A stretch of DNA of 64,000 nt from positions 62,001-126,000 of the forward strand of contig NZ_SSMQ01000012.1 of the NCBI RefSeq assembly GCF_005144585.1, given 5' to 3'. Source of the stretch: Polyangium fumosum (GTDB lineage Bacteria > Myxococcota_A > Polyangia > Polyangiales > Polyangiaceae). The translations under genes and the position numbers were made by a program. The notes under the pieces were generated by a model. The model was not told the DNA's origin, searched no databases, and was given only the letters and a program-made list of their open reading frames with translations. This document shows positions 17,889 to 26,031 of the stretch, in pieces; the first letter of the stretch is position 1, and every line of letters starts with the position of its first letter.

Positions 17889-18512
17889 ATGAAGATCTTG
17901 GTCTTCGGGGCTTCGGGGCCCACCGGTCGGGAGGTCGTCACGCAGGCGATCGACGCGGGGTACGAGGTGCGGGCGTTCGCGCGCAGGCCCGCGGCCGTCG
18001 GCGCCTGGTCGCCGCGCCTCGAGCTCGTGCAAGGAGACGTACTCGAGTGGGGCCACGTCGGGCCCGCGATGCGCGGCGTCGACGCGGTCATCTCAGCGCT
18101 CGGGACCGGCAGGGACTTCGGCGAGACGAATCTGTTTTCGGACGGGTTCGCGGCCATCCTGTGGGCGATGGCGGAGGCCCACGTGCGCAGGTTCGTGTGC
18201 GTGACGTCGGCCGGGACCATCGAGGATCCGAACGAGCCGTTCTGGTACCGGACCGGGGGTCGATGGATGGCGCGGCACGTGTACGCCGATCAACGAAGGG
18301 CGGAGGAGCGCCTCCGCGCGAGCGACTCCGACTGGACCATCGTGCGCCCGCCGCGCCTCCTCGACGGACCGAAGAGGGGTGATTACAAGATCGTGAAGGA
18401 CGGGCCCGCCGGCAAGTCGTACGAAGTCAGCCGGGCGGACCTCGCCGAGTTCATGGTGGCCGAGATGATGGCGATGAAATACGTCCGCGCCGCCGTGGGA
18501 ATCGGGTATTGA
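17889..18512 (+). CDS. NAD(P)H-binding reductase, atypical SDR
   Basis: 207 residues. The N-terminus ([16 protein letters not shown]) is a Rossmann GxxGxxG motif; ARRP after the second strand suggests NADP preference. The rest follows the SDR_a5/NmrA-like family ([28 protein letters not shown]), often annotated as biliverdin reductase-like or NAD(P)H-binding protein. The gene is divergent from msrP (58 bases) and one base away from pirin, so SDR and pirin are one transcript. The substrate is unknown. Confidence 0.85.
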   Translation: MKILVFGASGPTGREVVTQAIDAGYEVRAFARRPAAVGAWSPRLELVQGDVLEWGHVGPAMRGVDAVISALGTGRDFGETNLFSDGFAAILWAMAEAHVRRFVCVTSAGTIEDPNEPFWYRTGGRWMARHVYADQRRAEERLRASDSDWTIVRPPRLLDGPKRGDYKIVKDGPAGKSYEVSRADLAEFMVAEMMAMKYVRAAVGIGY

Positions 18513-18513
18513 G

Positions 18514-19545
18514 ATGAGCTCCGCGAACGACATCGTGCAAGAGACACGCCCCCTTGGTTTCCCCTGGGAGACGGCCGATCCTTTCCTCTTTTGCGTGCAC
18601 CACGACGACGCTTACCCCCCGGGCAACGAGCGCATGGGGCCGGCCGCGTCGCTCGCGGGGCGCAACATCGGTCAGGATTTCGCCGGCAAGGACGGCTGGC
18701 GGATGTACCACGGCGAGGTCGTGCCCGGCTTCCCGCAGCACCCGCATCGCGGCTTCGAGACGGTGACGATCGTGCGGCGTGGGCTCATCGATCACGCGGA
18801 CTCGCTCGGCGCGGCGGCGCGCTTCGGCGCGGGCGACGTGCAATGGCTGACGGCGGGCGGGGGCATCGTCCATTCCGAGATGTTCCCGCTGCTCGACCGG
18901 ACGAACCCGAACCCGGCCGAGCTGTTTCAGATCTGGCTGAACCTGCCGGCGGAGGACAAACTCGTGCCGCCGCACTTCGCGATGCTGTGGAGTGATACGA
19001 TCCCGCGGTGCGTTTTCCTCGACGAGGCGGGGCGATCCACGGAGGTCACGGTGATCGCGGGGTCGCTCGACGGGAAACGTGCGCCTTCGCCGCCGCCGAA
19101 ATCGTGGGCGTCGCGGCCGGACACGGACATCGCGATCTGGAGCATTCGAATGGCCCCGGGCGCCACGTGGACGCTGCCGAAGGCGGCGCACCCGCAATCG
19201 GTGCGGACGTTGTATTTCTTCAAAGGCACGTCGTTGCGCATCGGCGAGCATGCGCTCGCGGGGCACGTGGCGGCGCGGGTGCGGAGCGACGTGGACGCGC
19301 GGCTCCAGGCCGGCGACACGGAGACCGAGATCCTGCTCTTGCAGGGACGCCCGATCGGGCAGCCGGTCGTGCAGTACGGTCCGTTCGTGATGAACACCCG
19401 CGAGCAGATCCAGCGCGCGATGATGGATTACCAGCGGACCCGCTTCGGCGGGTGGCCGTGGCCGAGCGACGACCCGGTGCATGGGCGCGAGGAAGGTCGG
19501 TTCGCGCGGCATGCGGATGGGCAGGTGGAGCGGGTGGGAAGCTGA
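18514..19545 (+). CDS. Pirin family protein
   Basis: 343 residues. Residues 76-82 (HPHRGFE) and 120-122 (HSE) give the pirin metal site His76, His78, His120 and Glu122. Two cupin domains are expected; the second is less well kept (KAAHPQSVRTLYFFKG). Bacterial pirins act as quercetinase-like oxygenases or as iron-dependent binding partners of regulators. The gene follows the SDR by a single base. A degenerate copy of its last 30 codons is found at 22319-22412. Confidence 0.9.
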   Translation: MSSANDIVQETRPLGFPWETADPFLFCVHHDDAYPPGNERMGPAASLAGRNIGQDFAGKDGWRMYHGEVVPGFPQHPHRGFETVTIVRRGLIDHADSLGAAARFGAGDVQWLTAGGGIVHSEMFPLLDRTNPNPAELFQIWLNLPAEDKLVPPHFAMLWSDTIPRCVFLDEAGRSTEVTVIAGSLDGKRAPSPPPKSWASRPDTDIAIWSIRMAPGATWTLPKAAHPQSVRTLYFFKGTSLRIGEHALAGHVAARVRSDVDARLQAGDTETEILLLQGRPIGQPVVQYGPFVMNTREQIQRAMMDYQRTRFGGWPWPSDDPVHGREEGRFARHADGQVERVGS

Positions 19546-19583
19546 CGGAGGAGCCACGTCAGGACGCTTTTCCAGGCCCGATG
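19452..19583 (+). repeat. Direct repeat, copy 1: 3' end of pirin gene plus about 40 bases
   Basis: The final 94 bases of pirin and about 40 bases beyond its stop match 22319-22450 without gaps. Identity is high in the coding part and lower after the stop. The two copies bracket the beta-helix gene on the opposite strand. Confidence 0.75.
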
Positions 19584-19726
19584 CGCGAGAGTGAAATGGG
19601 CGGGCTATTTGTCTTGAGCGCACTGCTTTTGACGAGTCCGCTCGGTCGTGCTGCCCGAGGTCGGTGATCGCTGCATGCTCCAAGCCTACTCGCCATCACC
19701 CCCCCCGGGCCATTGCCGCGGCCGCG

Positions 19727-22132
19727 CTAGGACAGGGGAGTGTGCGTACGGCTGCGGCGTCGACTTAGCGCAAACAAGAACACCGGCAGAAGCCACCAGG
19801 GCGAGCCGCTGGAACGGGGGGCCACGCAGCCGCAGCCGGCGCCTCCGCTGTCTCCGTTTCCGGTGCCTCCGCCACCGTCTCCGCCGCCGCCACCACCGTC
19901 TCCGCCGCCGCCACCACCGCCTCCGCCGCCACCGGTGCCTGGCTCGGCGTAGTTGGCGCCGACCAGGAGCTGCGCCCGTGGGTTGACCGCTCCGTCGGCG
20001 ACCGTCGTGACCTGACCAATCCAGACCGTCGCGGCGGGCTTGCTGAGGTCGGGCCGCGCCGGCAGGTCATTGTTGAGGAAGATGCCGAACTCGACGTTGC
20101 CGACGTCGATGTCGTCGGCCGTGGAGTTGACGACGTAGTTGTACGACCAGTCGAACCAGGCGCCGTTCGGCGCGTAGAACGGGTCCTCCGGCTGCTCGTA
20201 GATCTTGGCGGTGGAGGAGGAGCCACGCTCGAAGCGCGTGCCCTCGACGTTTCCGCTGTTCAGCATCGAGACGCCCAGCTCATCGGCGCGGAAGTAGCAG
20301 CTGATGACGTCGGCGACGCCCTGTACGGTCGGCGCGCCCCCGTTGTTGATGATGTCGCTGTTCACCAGTTGCAGGTGGTTGCTACTCTGCGCGAGGAGGG
20401 TGCCCTCGGTGTTGCCCTGGAACCGGCTGTTGACGACGGAGTTGAGGTTGTTGGCGCGATGGGCCCGCAGCTCCATGCCGATGCGGTTGCCCACGAACTG
20501 GTTGCCATAGAACATCACCTTGTCGATGTACCCGGTGTTCACCCCACCCTGATCGGCTGCCGGGTCGACGTATTGCTTGAACCCGACATCCGAGTCGACA
20601 AAGGAGACGTTGTAGAAGACGCCATTGTCGAAGCCGCCGGTCTGGTCGATGAAGAAGCCGGCTTGGCTGAAGTTGCGGAAGACCAGGTTCGAGAAGAGAA
20701 ACTCAGAGTAATGCCGGAGCACACCGGGCGGGCCGTAATGGTGCACGCCGTTGCGCCCCCCCTGGAGCGTGAGGTCTGCGATCGTGATGCCGTAGCGGTA
20801 CTCTTGGTCTGTCCTGTCGTCGTCGACGAAGACCTCGATGCTGGGGTCCTTCGCGACAATGGCGGTGACGTCCGGACCGCTTCCGATGATCGTGGTGTCT
20901 CCGCGCACCAGGAGCGGGCTCGAGATGTAGTAGATGCCAGGCTCGAGGAGCACCGCGGCCTCGTTGTCAATGCGCTCCTGCAACATCGCCGTCGAGTCGG
21001 GCTTCGATGCGAGATCGTGATTCCAGTTCGGTCCCGCCGGATCGGGGATGGGATCGAAGACGGGGCGCTCCCAGACCTCTCCCGTGTGGGTGGTGTACAT
21101 CGCGGTCAGCGCGTCCGCGGTCGCCTGGGGCAGAGGTCCGGTGACGAGCTCGTCGTGATCCTTCAGGGTGGAGCCCGAGTTGTTGTTGATGCTGTTGTCC
21201 CCGAACAGGCGCAGGCCCGCAGGGTTCTTGTCCTCGATCGGGCGCGAGCCGAACGCGAAGGCGCGCGCGACGGAAGCGCGCAGCGTGATGGGCGTGGGAG
21301 ATACCCCACCCATATTCACCGAACTGAGCTGCACCTCGGTCGCGTCGATGTCGAACAGCGGCTGATTCGTGGTGGGGCTGTACCCGCCCAGCGCCCAGAG
21401 CCTCAGCGTCTCGACGTCCCCGAAGCGATACATCGGATCGGCCGTGTTGGAGGCGTAGGGTTCGTCGTCCCAGCCCACGAGGGTCACGTCTCGCTGTCCC
21501 GAGACCGACGCCGTATTGTTCGGGCCGGTGAGGTGGTTGCCCCACAGGAAGACGTTTCCATAGGACTTGTGCCCGGGGTCTCCGAGCATCGTCAGGAGCG
21601 GCCCATCCCCTTGCGTGCGAATGCGGATGAAGCGGTTGTTGCGCAGCCACCCACCCGCGCTCGTGTCGATGTGGATCGTCCCACCTTCCATGCCGAGGAA
21701 GGTGTTCTCTTCCAGCGTCGCGCCCTCGACCCTGATGCCGCGGCGGAGCTCGAAGAAGAGGTTGTGTCGCGTGACCAGATCCGACGGGGGAAACACGGCC
21801 CCCTTTGCGAAGTCCAGGAGCACGTTGGCCAGGATGATCCCCGTGGCGCCCGGCTCGATCGTGAGCAGAGGCAGCTCGCTCCGCAGCCCGTAGAGTTGCT
21901 GCCCGCTGCGCAAGACGAGGGGCGGCGACGCAAGGTAGCTCCCGCGCTCGAGGCGCACGATGCCGTGGGTGTCCAGGGCGTCCTGCAACGTCGCAGCGTC
22001 CGCCACGGTCACCAGGAACGCGTCATGAGGATACGTCTTCGTCAGACGGGGCGGCCCATCTGCGTGTGCAGAGCCCATGCTCGCGAAGAGCGTGGCGGCT
22101 CCGAACGCGATACCGCGGAGTCGTAGTTTCAT
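19727..22132 (-). CDS. Secreted right-handed beta-helix protein with MYXO-CTERM anchor
   Basis: 801 residues from ATG 22132. Signal peptide ends GSAHA before DGPPR. The N-terminal part has the pectate-lyase-like form (VADAATLQDALDTHGIVRLE, then GSYLASPPLVL). Two beta-helix blocks follow with many Asn ladders such as NNRFIRI, GNVFLWGNHL, NSDIINNGG. Near the C-terminus is a Gly/Asp-rich linker and then a complete MYXO-CTERM domain: GAGCGCVAP, hydrophobic WWLLPVFLFAL and SRRRSR. It is probably cut by a rhomboid-like/myxosortase enzyme and surface-bound; carbohydrate binding or cleavage is likely but no catalytic triad could be named. Codon use is visibly less GC-biased than in its neighbours, and repeat copies flank it. 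Confidence 0.82.
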   Translation of the reverse strand: MKLRLRGIAFGAATLFASMGSAHADGPPRLTKTYPHDAFLVTVADAATLQDALDTHGIVRLERGSYLASPPLVLRSGQQLYGLRSELPLLTIEPGATGIILANVLLDFAKGAVFPPSDLVTRHNLFFELRRGIRVEGATLEENTFLGMEGGTIHIDTSAGGWLRNNRFIRIRTQGDGPLLTMLGDPGHKSYGNVFLWGNHLTGPNNTASVSGQRDVTLVGWDDEPYASNTADPMYRFGDVETLRLWALGGYSPTTNQPLFDIDATEVQLSSVNMGGVSPTPITLRASVARAFAFGSRPIEDKNPAGLRLFGDNSINNNSGSTLKDHDELVTGPLPQATADALTAMYTTHTGEVWERPVFDPIPDPAGPNWNHDLASKPDSTAMLQERIDNEAAVLLEPGIYYISSPLLVRGDTTIIGSGPDVTAIVAKDPSIEVFVDDDRTDQEYRYGITIADLTLQGGRNGVHHYGPPGVLRHYSEFLFSNLVFRNFSQAGFFIDQTGGFDNGVFYNVSFVDSDVGFKQYVDPAADQGGVNTGYIDKVMFYGNQFVGNRIGMELRAHRANNLNSVVNSRFQGNTEGTLLAQSSNHLQLVNSDIINNGGAPTVQGVADVISCYFRADELGVSMLNSGNVEGTRFERGSSSTAKIYEQPEDPFYAPNGAWFDWSYNYVVNSTADDIDVGNVEFGIFLNNDLPARPDLSKPAATVWIGQVTTVADGAVNPRAQLLVGANYAEPGTGGGGGGGGGGGDGGGGGGDGGGGTGNGDSGGAGCGCVAPRSSGSPWWLLPVFLFALSRRRSRTHTPLS

Positions 22133-22318
22133 CGCCGCAGTATCGGACTTTCCTGGCGTCCAGAACTCCCCAAAACCGTCCTTCGTTTGATGATGAGCGA
22201 ACCCGCCAGAACCCTGCCGTCCTGTCCGTCGTCCACGCGGGCTCGACGGTGGTCGTGGGGCGACCGTGGTAGCGTCGGCGCGTGGTGAAGGTCGGGATCG
22301 CGACTTCGGGTCGAGCCC

Positions 22319-22412
22319 GTGGCCGTGAACGGCCGACGATCCGGTGCACGGGCGCGAGGAGGGGCGGTTCGCGCGGCATGCGGATGGGCGGGTGGAGCGG
22401 GTCGAGACCTGA
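22319..22412 (+). pseudogene. Remnant of a pirin gene 3' end (direct repeat, copy 2)
   Basis: In the pirin frame the bases read DDPVHGREEGRFARHADGRV and then ERVET with a TGA stop, against DDPVHGREEGRFARHADGQV and ERVGS in the intact gene. Just before, the frame has an internal TGA where the intact gene has TGG, so it cannot be expressed as pirin. Similarity goes on for about 40 bases after the stop and ends at the -35 box of the nrtR promoter. The rest of the 383-base gap between 22132 and 22516 shows no gene. Confidence 0.75.
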
Positions 22413-22460
22413 ACGATCCTCCACGTCTCGCCGATCTTCCAGGCGTGATCACGCGCGCTC

Positions 22461-22489
22461 TTGACGTGGTGTCGATTCGACACTAAGGT
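22461..22489 (+). promoter_or_regulatory. Sigma-70 promoter of the nrtR-led operon
   Basis: TTGACG (22461-22466), exact 17-base spacer, then TAAGGT (22484-22489). The start point should be about 22496, so translation from the GTG at 22492 is excluded and ATG 22516 is favoured. Confidence 0.7.
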
Positions 22490-22506
22490 TCGTGTACATC
22501 CTACAC
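22469..22506. promoter_or_regulatory. Double operator at the nrtR promoter
   Basis: A perfect palindrome GTGTCGATTCGACAC (22469-22483) fills most of the spacer between -35 and -10. A second inverted repeat GTGTACATCCTACAC (22492-22506) covers the start point. Both begin GTGT and end ACAC, and their centres are 23 bases apart, about two helical turns, which suits cooperative binding of a dimeric repressor. NrtR encoded just downstream is the natural candidate; that link is inference. Confidence 0.65.
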
Positions 22507-22515
22507 GGACCAATC

Positions 22516-23205
22516 ATGAGCGTGACCTACCGTTATCCGCGCCCGGCGCTCGCCGTGGACTGCGTCGTGTTTGGCCTCGACGAGGAGGATCTCAAGGTCC
22601 TCCTCATTCGGCGCGGCGTCGATCCTTTCGCCGGGCGCTGGGCGTTGCCTGGCGGGTTCGTGCGCCTCGAAGAGACGCTCGACGAGGCCGCGCGGCGTGA
22701 GCTGCGCGAGGAGGCGGGCATCGAAAAGGTGTACCTCGAACAGCTTTATACGTTCGGGGCCGTCGACCGGGATCCGCGCGAGCGTGTCGTTTCGGTGACC
22801 TATTACGCGCTCGTGAAGCTCTCCGAGCACAGGGTCCGCGCCGCCACGGACGCGCGGGAGGCAGCATGGTTCGCGATCGACGACCTGCCGAAGCTCGCCT
22901 TCGATCACGAAACCATCGTCGACAAGGCGATCACGCGCCTACGCGGCAAGGTGCGGTATGCGCCGATCGGGTTCGAGCTCTTGCCCAAGAAGTTCACGCT
23001 CACGCAGCTCCAGCGCGTGTACGAGAAGGTGCTCGGGTACGAGCTCGACAAGCGAAACTTCCGCAAGAAAGTGGCCGCGACGGGGCTCTTGGTCGAGCTC
23101 GACGAGGTCGAGCAGGACGTCGCGCACCGGGCGGCGCGGCTTTATACGTTCGACGAAAAGACGTACCGCAAGCTCGAAAAAGAGGGCTTTTTGTTCGAGA
23201 TTTGA
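22516..23205 (+). CDS. nrtR: NrtR-type Nudix / winged-helix regulator
   Basis: 229 residues from ATG 22516. Residues 10-140 are a Nudix domain whose box ([20 protein letters not shown] and then AGI) is fully intact with all catalytic Glu, so it may still hydrolyse ADP-ribose or a like compound. Residues about 150-229 ([20 protein letters not shown] onward) form the winged-helix DNA-binding domain of NrtR, the ADP-ribose-responsive repressor of NAD genes. Two palindromes in its own promoter suggest autoregulation. First gene of a five-gene operon that also encodes a nicotinamidase-like protein, which supports an NAD link. A plain ADP-ribose pyrophosphatase is the alternative. Confidence 0.85.
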   Translation: MSVTYRYPRPALAVDCVVFGLDEEDLKVLLIRRGVDPFAGRWALPGGFVRLEETLDEAARRELREEAGIEKVYLEQLYTFGAVDRDPRERVVSVTYYALVKLSEHRVRAATDAREAAWFAIDDLPKLAFDHETIVDKAITRLRGKVRYAPIGFELLPKKFTLTQLQRVYEKVLGYELDKRNFRKKVAATGLLVELDEVEQDVAHRAARLYTFDEKTYRKLEKEGFLFEI

Positions 23206-23221
23206 GGCCGGGGAGGTCGTC

Positions 23222-24046
23222 ATGCGCGTCGACGAGCGATTCGAGGTGGCCGCGGGCAGCGTGACGGGGCGCTCGCACGTCCTCGCCGGGAAGCCGAATC
23301 AGGACGCATTCGCGTTTCGTTCGGCCGAATGCGGGATCGTCGGCGTCGTGTGTGACGGGTGCGGCAGCGGCGCGCACAACGAGATCGGGGCGGCGATCGG
23401 GGCGCGGATCCTCGCATCGCAGGTGCTCCGCGAGATGGAGGCCGGCGCAGCGATCGGCGAGGAGGCGACGTTCGAGCGTGTGCGGGAGCGTCTGCTCGTG
23501 GCGCTCGCCTCGGCCGCGCAGGACATGGGGATCGCGCACGCGCGTGGCGTGGCCGAGTTTTTCCTGTTCACCGTGCTCGGCGTGGCCATCTCCGCCGAGC
23601 GGGCGGTCGTGTTCGGCGCCGGGGACGGGATCTTCGTCGTCGGGGACGAGGTCGTGCGGCTCGGGCCTTTCCCCGGCAATGCGCCGCCGTACCTCGGGTA
23701 TGGGCTCGCGGGGGCGGGGCCGCGACTTTTGATGCATCGGGTCTTGCCCGCCTCGGCGCTCACTTCGGTGCTCGTCGGCACGGACGGCGCGGCCGATTTC
23801 GATGCGCTCGCAGGCGCGGGGATCCCCGGGGCGCACGGGGAGCGTGTGCCGCCGCTCCGGGCGTTCTGGTCGGAGGATCGGTACTTTCGGAATGCCGATG
23901 CGGTGCGGCGGTCGCTCGCGCTCGTCAATCGGGACGTGACGCGGCCGCTCTGGGACGAGCGGCGGATCCACAAGGAGCCGGGGCTGCTCGAAGACGATAC
24001 GACGGTGCTCGTCGTGCGCCGCAAGAAGACGAGCGCCCCGGACTAG
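23222..24046 (+). CDS. PP2C-family protein phosphatase (PP2C_2 / TerY-P type)
   Basis: 274 residues from ATG 23222, preceded by GGGGAGGTCGTC. PP2C metal residues are kept in order: NQDAF (Asp28), CDGCGSG (Asp45), GAGDG (Asp135), GTDGAADF (Asp188) and LEDDTTVLVV (Asp258/259). The DGCGSGAHNEIGA text and the SAERAVVFGAGDG version are those of the PP2C_2 class that goes with VWA and kinase genes rather than the usual Stp1 class. It would remove phosphate from substrates of the kinase encoded 13 bases downstream. Confidence 0.85.
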   Translation: MRVDERFEVAAGSVTGRSHVLAGKPNQDAFAFRSAECGIVGVVCDGCGSGAHNEIGAAIGARILASQVLREMEAGAAIGEEATFERVRERLLVALASAAQDMGIAHARGVAEFFLFTVLGVAISAERAVVFGAGDGIFVVGDEVVRLGPFPGNAPPYLGYGLAGAGPRLLMHRVLPASALTSVLVGTDGAADFDALAGAGIPGAHGERVPPLRAFWSEDRYFRNADAVRRSLALVNRDVTRPLWDERRIHKEPGLLEDDTTVLVVRRKKTSAPD

Positions 24047-24059
24047 CAGAGGGATTTCA

Positions 24060-26003
24060 ATGAAATGGCCGTTCGGGCTCGCCGCGAGGCGAGGACGGGA
24101 GACGTGTGCCATGGAAGTGTACATCGACGACAAACGCTTTCGCGTGCGCCCGCAGGCCTCGATCGGCAAGGGCGGCGAGGCGGACGTCTTCGACCTCGGC
24201 GGCGGCCTCGCGCTGAAGCTCTGGAAAGGCCCGGATCATCCGGACGTCGCCGGGGTCTCGGTCGAGGCGCGCGCGGCGGCGGACAGGCTCGCGCTCGTGC
24301 AGGAGAAGATGCCGTTGTTTCCGGCGGGATTGCCGGCGCGGGTCGCTTCGCCGATGGCGCTCGCGAAGGATCGGAAGGGCAGCACGATCCTCGGATACAC
24401 GATGCGCTTGATCGCGGGCGCCGAGCCGCTCATGGGCCTCGGCGAGCCGGCGCGGCGCCGGGCGCTCGGGGGGGAGGGCGCGGCGAGGATTCTGCGGGAT
24501 CTCCGGGCGACCGTGGCGGCATTGCATCACGCCGGTATGGTGATCGGCGATTTCAACGATCTGAACGTGCTCGTGCGGGACGACGAGGCGCACATCGTGG
24601 ACGCGGACAGCTTTCAATTCGGCCGGTTTCCGTGCCCCGTGTACACCGAGCGCTTCGTCGATCCGCTGCTCTGCGAGACGAGCGAGCCGCGTCCGCGGCC
24701 CGCGCGGCCCTTCACGGCCGCGTCGGATTGGTATGCGTTCGCCGTGATGGTCATGGGCACATTGCTCTGCGTGGGGCCCTATGGCGGCGTGTATCGGCCG
24801 CGGGATCCGGCGAAACGTGTCCCCGAGGCGGCGCGGCCGCTCCGGCGGATCACGGTGTTCGACCCGGAGGTGCGTTATCCGAAGCCAGCGATCCCGTACG
24901 GGGTGTTGCCGGACGACCTTTTGCATACGCTCTCGTCGATCTTCGAGCGCGACGCGCGGGCGCCGTTTCCGCTCGCGCTCCTGGAGAGCCTGCGCTTCAC
25001 GGCGTGCGTGTCGTGCGGGGCCGAGCATGCGCGGGTGCGTTGTCCGGTCTGTGATCACGGCGCGGCGCGCGAGGTGATCGTCGTGCGGGGGCACGTGAAG
25101 GCGTCTCGCAAATTCGCCACGTCCGGCACGGTGGTCGCGGCGTCGCTCGTGGGCGACGCGCCGGCGTACGTGGTGCACGAGGGGGGCGTGTACAAGCGGG
25201 AAGACGGGGCGGAGCTCGCGCGGGGGCCCCTCGACGGGGCCTTGCGATTCTGGATCCAGGGAAAAACCACGTTCATCGGGCGGCGCGGGCGGGTCGTGGC
25301 ATTCGAGGCCGGGCAAACCGAGCAGGCGATTGTGGTGGACGTCCTGGGGCAGGAGCCCGCGTTCGTGGTGAATGATCGATATCGATGGTTCGTCCATGGA
25401 GGGCGCCTGTTCCGGCGCGCCGCGCGACCCTTCGGTTCGCCCCTCGCGGGCCTTGCGGAAGGCGCGGCGGAGCCCTGGGGCGAGGTGCTGGCGGGACAGA
25501 CCCGCATCTGGGCCGGCGAGCGGCTCGGGTTCGGGTTTTATCGGGCGGGCGCGGTCTCGGTCGTGTTCACGTGGGACACCGAGCGCCGCGGGATTCGTGA
25601 TTCGGTGAAGCTGCCCTGGCCGAGCGGGCAGATCGTGGCCGCGGACGCCGCGATCGATAAAGAGCGGGTCTGGTTTTTCGTGACGTATATGCGCGCCGGT
25701 CGAACGATGAACCGGTGCGCCGTCATAGCCGAGAGCGGCGCGCTGCTCGGCGTGGCCGAGGCCGAGGCGGGCGACGGCTCGTGGCTCGGGTCGATTGCGG
25801 GGAAAACGGCGATCGGGGGCGCGCTCCTCGTGGCCACGGACAGCGGCCTCGTGCGGGTCGAGCTCGGCCCAGGCGGGCCGGCCGAGGCGCGGCGTTTTCC
25901 GGACACCGAGCCGTTCGTGCAGGAAGGCGCGCGGATCCTCGCGGGATCCGCGGGTCTCTGGGTCGTGGGGGCGCGCGAGATCACGGCGCTCGGGATGGGT
26001 TGA
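24060..26003 (+). CDS. Divergent protein kinase with zinc ribbon and C-terminal beta-propeller-like half
   Basis: 647 residues from ATG 24060 (GAGGG upstream); ATG 24111 after GGGAGACG is an alternative. The kinase part (about 18-300) has a Gly loop SIGKGGEADVF, Lys53 in ALKLW, catalytic loop IGDFNDLNVL (Asp164, Asn169) and metal loop VDADSFQFG (Asp181/Asp183) in place of DFG. That is the YegI/TerY-P kinase pattern. A zinc ribbon follows: CVSC (Cys316, Cys319) and CPVC (Cys328, Cys331). The remaining 300 residues have repeated strand blocks that look like a beta-propeller sensor. It likely phosphorylates a partner that the PP2C protein dephosphorylates. Confidence 0.78.
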   Translation: MKWPFGLAARRGRETCAMEVYIDDKRFRVRPQASIGKGGEADVFDLGGGLALKLWKGPDHPDVAGVSVEARAAADRLALVQEKMPLFPAGLPARVASPMALAKDRKGSTILGYTMRLIAGAEPLMGLGEPARRRALGGEGAARILRDLRATVAALHHAGMVIGDFNDLNVLVRDDEAHIVDADSFQFGRFPCPVYTERFVDPLLCETSEPRPRPARPFTAASDWYAFAVMVMGTLLCVGPYGGVYRPRDPAKRVPEAARPLRRITVFDPEVRYPKPAIPYGVLPDDLLHTLSSIFERDARAPFPLALLESLRFTACVSCGAEHARVRCPVCDHGAAREVIVVRGHVKASRKFATSGTVVAASLVGDAPAYVVHEGGVYKREDGAELARGPLDGALRFWIQGKTTFIGRRGRVVAFEAGQTEQAIVVDVLGQEPAFVVNDRYRWFVHGGRLFRRAARPFGSPLAGLAEGAAEPWGEVLAGQTRIWAGERLGFGFYRAGAVSVVFTWDTERRGIRDSVKLPWPSGQIVAADAAIDKERVWFFVTYMRAGRTMNRCAVIAESGALLGVAEAEAGDGSWLGSIAGKTAIGGALLVATDSGLVRVELGPGGPAEARRFPDTEPFVQEGARILAGSAGLWVVGAREITALGMG

Positions 26004-26031
26004 TTCGAAGAAAGAAACGAGAGGCGACATC

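Noticed and set aside
19860-19930. Plus-strand Pro-rich peptide (frame at 19740-19952)
   Set aside because: It is the antisense of the Gly-rich linker of the beta-helix protein.
22492-22515. GTG 22492 as start of the Nudix regulator
   Set aside because: It falls upstream of the predicted transcription start and inside the second operator repeat.
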